The notes under the pieces: model-generated
Told to the model about the DNA's origin: nothing
The model's input: only the letters and a program-made list of their open reading frames with translations
Databases searched by the model: none
Source: Spirogloea muscicola
Taxonomy: Eukaryota; Streptophyta; Zygnematophyceae; Spirogloeales; Spirogloeaceae
DNA: 25,301 bases
Assembly (NCBI GenBank): GCA_009602725.1
Contig: WELB01000001.1
Location: 1,202,539-1,227,839 of the forward strand
Reading direction: 5' to 3'
Part shown: positions 20,694 to 25,301 of the stretch, in pieces
Layout of the letters: each line of letters begins with the position of its first letter
Numbering within the stretch: the first letter of the stretch is position 1
Position numbers and translations under genes: made by a program

Positions 20694-23600
20694 ATGGCTG
20701 ATTGGCTCAAGAAAGAACTCACTGAATCTCATGAATCTCTCCTCCTTTCACATTCTTTGGCCTCCAGATTCACGAGGGGCACGACGCAGTTCCGTTCGCG
20801 AATCGAGGCCGGCGGCGAGTTCCCGCCCGAGGCTGGGCGCTACCACCTCGTCGTCGCCCGCAGCTGCCCCTGGGCCCACCGCGCGCTGCTCCTGCGCAGC
20901 CTCAAGGGCTTGCAGGACGTCGTCTCGGTGGGCCTCGTGCACCCGAACCGCGACGACGCCGTCGGCTGGCACTTCCCTACCAAGCCCGAGGTGGACCCCG
21001 CGCTGCTGGACGTCGCTCCAGACGCCGTCCTCGGCGCGCAGCTCTTGAGCGAGTACTACCTCGCATCCGATGCCCAGTACACCGGCAGCATCACCGTGCC
21101 AGTCCTGTGGGTGCGCCCCCCCCTCTTCGCCCCCTCGCTCTCAAGCTCCTGAAATTAGAAGCCCACTGCTCCAGCGCTCTCTCTCACATCAGACAGATAT
21201 CACACTGGCAGCAAGTCGACCAGCTCGAAGAGTCGTGCAGATGCAACAGCTATGCAATGACGTGATGGCATCTTGCTTTCTGCAGTAGGAGCTCTGCATG
21301 TTGTTACATGCCTTTTGCTTGCGTCCGGCAGGACAAAATATCCAAGAGGATTGTCAGTAATGAGAGCGCCGAGATCATCGTGCTTTTCAACTCCGCATTT
21401 GGGCCCCTCGCCTCAGGCCCGGAGTACTATCCCGCCGAGCTCCGGGCGGAGATTGACGAGGTCAATGACTTTGTCTACCACGCCGTGAACAACGGCGTCT
21501 ACAAGTGCGGCTTCGCCAAGTCCCAGGAAGCCTATGACGAGGCCGTCGGGGCACTCTTTGCGGCACTGGACCAGCTGGAGGAGCGGCTCTGGAGGACCCG
21601 CTACCTTGTTGATACCTCGAGATATACTGGAGTATCCCCCATCCCGACTCTCGCAGACTGGCGCCTCTTTGTGACGCTCATTCGCTTCGACGCCGTGTAC
21701 TATGAGCACTTCAAGTGCAATGTCCGCCACATCCGCGACTACCCCAAGCTTCACGTGAGCTGCAAGCAGGCCACACTTGCACTTGGTAGATCGAAGTGTC
21801 CTAGTCTTTGACTGGGTTGACTTCCACGGGTTTTCATATGTGCAAAACTAACCGCTTTTCTGTACTGCTGCAATTGTCGAAGTCCCTGGTGGAATTTGTC
21901 ATAGCCTGTAAGGATCCTCACTCGGTTGCAACACGAATCTCAGGGGTACATGTTGGACCTCTACTCGGATCCCAGGGTGGCTGCTACAGTTTCCATACCC
22001 CAAATCAAGTCGGGCTACTACCTGTCGCACAACTCCATAAACCCCAAGGGCATTGTGCCAAAGGGCGGCAATCCCTTGATCCCAGCCGTGCCCTTTGCGC
22101 GCCGAGTTCTTGGTGTGTCCAAGGACGGGCAAGGAGGAGGGCAGGAGCTGCAGGGGAAAAAGGATGTAGGTGCAGGGGTGCCGTCACCGCTGGCTGGTGC
22201 GTTCGTGAGGCCAGACAGCAAGCACAGGAACTGGATCACGGCGGACGGTTCGTCCGGCTTGAAGGCTGAAGCCGGCCGGTACCACTTGTATGTGGCAAAT
22301 AACTGCCCTTGGTGCCACAGGTACGAACGTTTCTCAGTGAACTCCCTTCTACTGATCCAATGTGAAGCCCCAAGCCTCTCCATGGGATGTCTTGGTGACT
22401 CTCCTTGCTCCAGATTCCATTATCCTTTTGGCATCCCTACTAAGGCAGGTCGTGGCCTTGGCCACCGTCTACTCGTCAATCACAGACTGCCTCTGTACTG
22501 TTGAGGATCACAGGACCATCTTGACGAGAGCGCTCCTGGGCCTGCAAGATGTGATCAGCATGGATGTGTGCTGGTTCAAGAGGGACCCAGAGAGGGGGTG
22601 GCAGTTCAACCCCGATGAGCCTGGTTGCACACCAGAGACTGTGAATGGCGGGAAGAAGTTTGTGAGGGAGATCTATGAGCTGGTTGGATCTACCGAGAAA
22701 TCGGTAGGCATGTGATGGGAACCTGTGCAAACTCTTACTTCGCTCTTGCCAGTGTCTGCTACTCTTGCTCAATTCCACGAGCTGCTCAACATTTGGTAAT
22801 GTGGTGACTTGACAACACGAGAATAGTGTTATACTACTTATCACATGTCAGCACAAGTGTCGCACAGGTACTGCATTCTCTCTAATTAAAGCTGTGTTGT
22901 TGACTCAGGTCCCTGTCCTGTGGGACAAGAAGACCCAATCCATTGTGTCAAACGAATCGGCCGACATTATCAGGATGCTGGCTCAGCAGTTCAAAGCCTT
23001 CCACGCTGCTGGAAGCCCTGACCTATGTCCAGAGGCCCTTCTGCCCGAGATAGATAATGTCAACGCCTGGATATATGACTCAATCAGCAATGGAGCCTAC
23101 AAGGCCGGCTTTGCTTCACAGCAAGCAGCCTATGAGCTCGCTTTTGACCACTTCTATGAGGCACTCGACAGGGTGGAGCTCATGCTGAGTCAAAACAAGT
23201 GCGCAGCAATCCTCGGCCACCACTTTCCTTGATGAGAACCTTGCTGCACTCTGCTTGCCTGTGGTCCTCATGTTCAATCTGGGGTTTACCTGTGCTATAA
23301 GTTTCACTACTACTGGTGGGTAAAAGAGCATGCAAAGACACTTGCGTCATCCTAGCATAGCTTCCTCCTCCAGTTGTGTGCACATTTTGTGACCTCTTTT
23401 CTCTTCCAACAGGTATCTTCTGGGCGATGCTGTCACTGAGGCAGATGTAAGGCTGTTCCCAACCATCTTCCGACTCGATCATGTCTACTATATTCGCTTC
23501 ATGCTGAACAAGGTAAGGGGCCATATCACCAGGCAGGTCCTGACCTGAGCCTCACATTAGACGACCTTAGTCGTCCTTGACTGCTTCTATCTGTTTGGAA

Positions 23601-24043
23601 AAGTCATTCACTGTGCCTGAAGACTTGCGGGTGCTGAAAATATCCTTGTGAGCCTTATGATGTCTGCCTTTGTCAGCTGACAGATCATTTACTACTGCTG
23701 TGCTCACGACTAAGGGGTGCATTTGTTGAAACTTTGAGTGAGATGGTAACATGAGACAACTGCAGACAACTGAAGTTCTGTTGCTAACTTTTGTATCCGC
23801 TTCTGAGCACCCCAGGCCACTGGGCTTAGTTGGCTACGCAACTCACTGATGACCAATCTTTCTTTCCAGGCCATGGTTGTCGAGGAGTACCCAAACCTGC
23901 AACGGTGGCTGATGGACTTCTACGACCTGCCGGGTGTCAAGGAAGCTTGCAACATCAGGCATTGCAAGGCTGGTTATTTTGGGCGCTCCGGCAACAACAT
24001 TGTGCCCAAGGGGCCACAACTCAGCTATAGCTTCATGCAGTAG
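20694..24043 (+). CDS. Tandem glutathionyl-hydroquinone reductase (Xi-class GST, ECM4/YqjG family) fusion, two units, seven exons
   Basis: Glutathionyl-hydroquinone reductases use glutathione to reduce glutathionyl-hydroquinones. Exons 20694-21110, 21332-21754, 21944-22320, 22514-22703, 22909-23198, 23413-23512 and 23870-24043 total 1971 nt (656 aa), phase kept throughout. Unit 1 (about 25-326): EAGRYHL, active-site CPWAHR (58-63), TVPVLW, SNESAEII, NNGVYKCGFA, ADWRLFVTLIRFD and the family tail NPKGIVPKGG. A Gly/Lys-rich linker (about 327-362) follows. Unit 2 (about 363-656): WITADGSSG, EAGRYHLYVANN, CPWCHR (401-406), VPVLWDKK, SNESADIIRML, SNGAYKAGFA, TEADVRLFPTIFRLD and YFGRSGNNIVPKG. Single family members have about 320-370 residues, so this is twice that. 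Exon three encodes the end of unit 1 and the start of unit 2 with no stop. Codons before Phe26 are doubtful: a strong acceptor at 20767 suggests that the ATG at 20694 may be intronic and the true first exon upstream. Confidence 0.9.
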
Positions 24044-24826
24044 ACCGCTGACATGAATTTTGGGCACATGTGCTTGGGGGGTGCTCCCTGCACACGGGTA
24101 CGTCAGAGGAGCCTATCCAGCTCAGCAGTGGTCTGCCACGACTTGGGCCGGCTGTAGAGAAAGTGCAATCCAAGGTTAGCCGGTTGTGTTGTGGCAGTCG
24201 TGTAAACTGTAGCCTCTGCCAAGGGGAAACAGAGGTGAGGAGGACCTGCGTAAGTTAAGACGTGCAGGTGGCTCTGCATTGCTAGAGTAATTCAAGACGA
24301 TTTTGTTGGACACATCAATTGGCCTTTGAAGGCCAACTACACAACCTGTCATGTGAGTGAAGCGAGTAGACGCCAGTCAGATGGGAGCCTCTGTTCACAA
24401 CTGGTAGCAAGCGCGAGTGGCTTCATCATGGAGATGAGATGGGGGATGAGAGCAGTTTACTGGGTTTAGGCAGGTCACTGCAAAAGAAAGGCAGCTCATA
24501 ATTCTTGTAGTGAAAGCAAATTCAAAAAGCAAAAGCAGCAAACTCTGAGCTCAAGTAGGAGCAACTGATAGGTCAGCCACGAGCAGAAGTGTCAGAGTCA
24601 GTATTGCTTGCACAATCAAGCTCTGAGCTTAAGCTGCTGGTCTTATCAGCGAGCTGCGCCCTTTGCGTGGGCGCAGCTCATAACTGGGGGCATCAACTGT
24701 GTAACCCCAGTGGAGAGGCTGAGCGAGGCCAGACAAGGCAAGATGGGTGGAAGGGTGGGGAATTTGTGGGTTGGGTGGGCGACAAGGAAATCGTTCGTGT
24801 ATTTTAACAATCAGAAGCCAAAGTGG
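24044..24826. other. 3' UTR and intergenic stretch, no gene seen
   Basis: Downstream of the reductase stop there are only short open frames on either strand without family resemblance. The early part should be the 3' UTR. Confidence 0.5.
24201..24205 (+). terminator. TGTAA polyadenylation signal after the reductase fusion gene
   Basis: TGTAA lies 158 nt after the stop codon, a normal distance for a chlorophyte 3' UTR. No other TGTAA was noticed between the stop codon and this site. Confidence 0.45.
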
Positions 24827-25027
24827 CCAAGTACAAAAGCAAACACATCTGATGACGTATATTACCACCTGCAAATTGACCCGCTCAGTAAGCGCGGGTC
24901 AACACATACAGGTAGCTAATCCTGAATGACAAGTTCCAAGCCCTTCTGCCACCAATAACAGCTCGCCCAGCTTTCTGGTGCAGAGCATGAGTCTGAGCAC
25001 GCTGCAAACAGGCCGAGACTCGACGTC
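24827..25027 (-). repeat. Inverted repeat, copy 2 (partner 20434-20650)
   Basis: This is the reverse-orientation partner of copy 1. Read on the minus strand it keeps the same open frame (RRRVSACLQRA, HQKAGRA, LYVLT) and ends at the matching TGA. It carries an extra small palindrome, GACCCGC...GCGGGTC at 24878-24900, that copy 1 lacks in full. Together the copies bracket the whole reductase fusion gene at a distance of about 4.2 kb. Confidence 0.75.
24878..24900. repeat. Short hairpin: 7-bp stem, 9-nt loop
   Basis: GACCCGC and GCGGGTC face each other around a nine-base loop. It lies inside copy 2 of the inverted repeat, at the stop codon of the shared open frame. No U-run follows, so it is not a bacterial-type terminator; its role is unknown. 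Confidence 0.6.
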
Positions 25028-25181
25028 GCAAGAACGACAAAAATGCTGGTAGCAAGCCCATCTCGGCCGGAAGCACATCTGCACGTTGTGCGAACCCTAG
25101 CTTGGCAATATCCTGAGGGAGAGTGTGTGGAGACGAGGGGAGGCGGGGGAGGTTTGGGGGTGTGACAGAGCGCGCGCGTGC

Positions 25182-25218
25182 GAGAGCGCGAGAGAGAGAG
25201 AGAGTTGGAAAGATAGCG

Positions 25219-25298
<80 letters not shown>
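25182..25298. repeat. (GA)n microsatellite at window edge
   Basis: A GC/GA-alternating start leads into a pure GA run from about 25222 to 25298, broken once at 25205-25221. With the poly-A at the other end, it suggests that the window is a contig that stopped at simple repeats. Confidence 0.95.

Positions 25299-25301
<3 letters not shown>

Noticed and set aside
21332-22703. Two separate neighbouring reductase genes instead of a fusion
   Set aside because: No stop codon, poly(A) signal or start context separates the units. The exon 21944-22320 runs from the unit 1 tail to the unit 2 active site in one frame, and phases fit on both sides.

Overview
The window is nuclear DNA of a eukaryote, most likely a green alga; a trebouxiophyte-like chlorophyte is my inference. 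Every recognisable gene is split by many short GT-AG introns. The proteins look plant-like: a UBC15-18/UBE2W-type E2, a plant-type P5A ATPase and a chloroplast DUF4079 protein. TGTAA, the usual chlorophyte poly(A) signal, lies just downstream of two stop codons. The first exons are very rich in G and C, while later exons and introns are clearly poorer. I found no operon, CRISPR array, tRNA or rRNA.

Layout: (1) a poly-A tract at 1-123 opens the window. (2) A six-exon UBE2W-type ubiquitin-conjugating enzyme lies at 180-2091 (+). (3) About 1.4 kb follows without a confident gene. (4) A seven-exon NifS/selenocysteine-lyase-like PLP enzyme lies at 3467-5955 (+). (5) An 858-bp convergent intergenic stretch follows. 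(6) A 24-exon P5A ATPase (SPF1/ATP13A1/MIA family, 1255 aa) fills 15572-6814 (-). (7) A shared, divergent 580-bp 5' region separates it from (8) a five-exon chloroplast DUF4079 membrane protein at 16153-18160 (+). (9) About 2 kb holds only unrecognised open frames. (10) A seven-exon gene at 20694-24043 (+) encodes two complete glutathionyl-hydroquinone reductase (Xi-class GST) units in one chain; one exon carries the end of unit 1 and the start of unit 2. (11) A diverged inverted repeat flanks that gene, and a (GA)n tract ends the window.

I built the exon models by hand from splice consensus, reading-phase continuity and remembered family motifs. In all five main genes the exon lengths sum to a whole number of codons and all joins keep frame, which is good internal support. 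The genes are ordinary housekeeping neighbours and show no common pathway. The least ordinary items are the tandem reductase fusion with unlike active sites (CPWA and CPWC), the inverted repeat around it whose copies share one open frame, the proline at the selenium/sulfur specificity position of the NifS-like enzyme, and the C-terminal KKEQ of the P5A ATPase.
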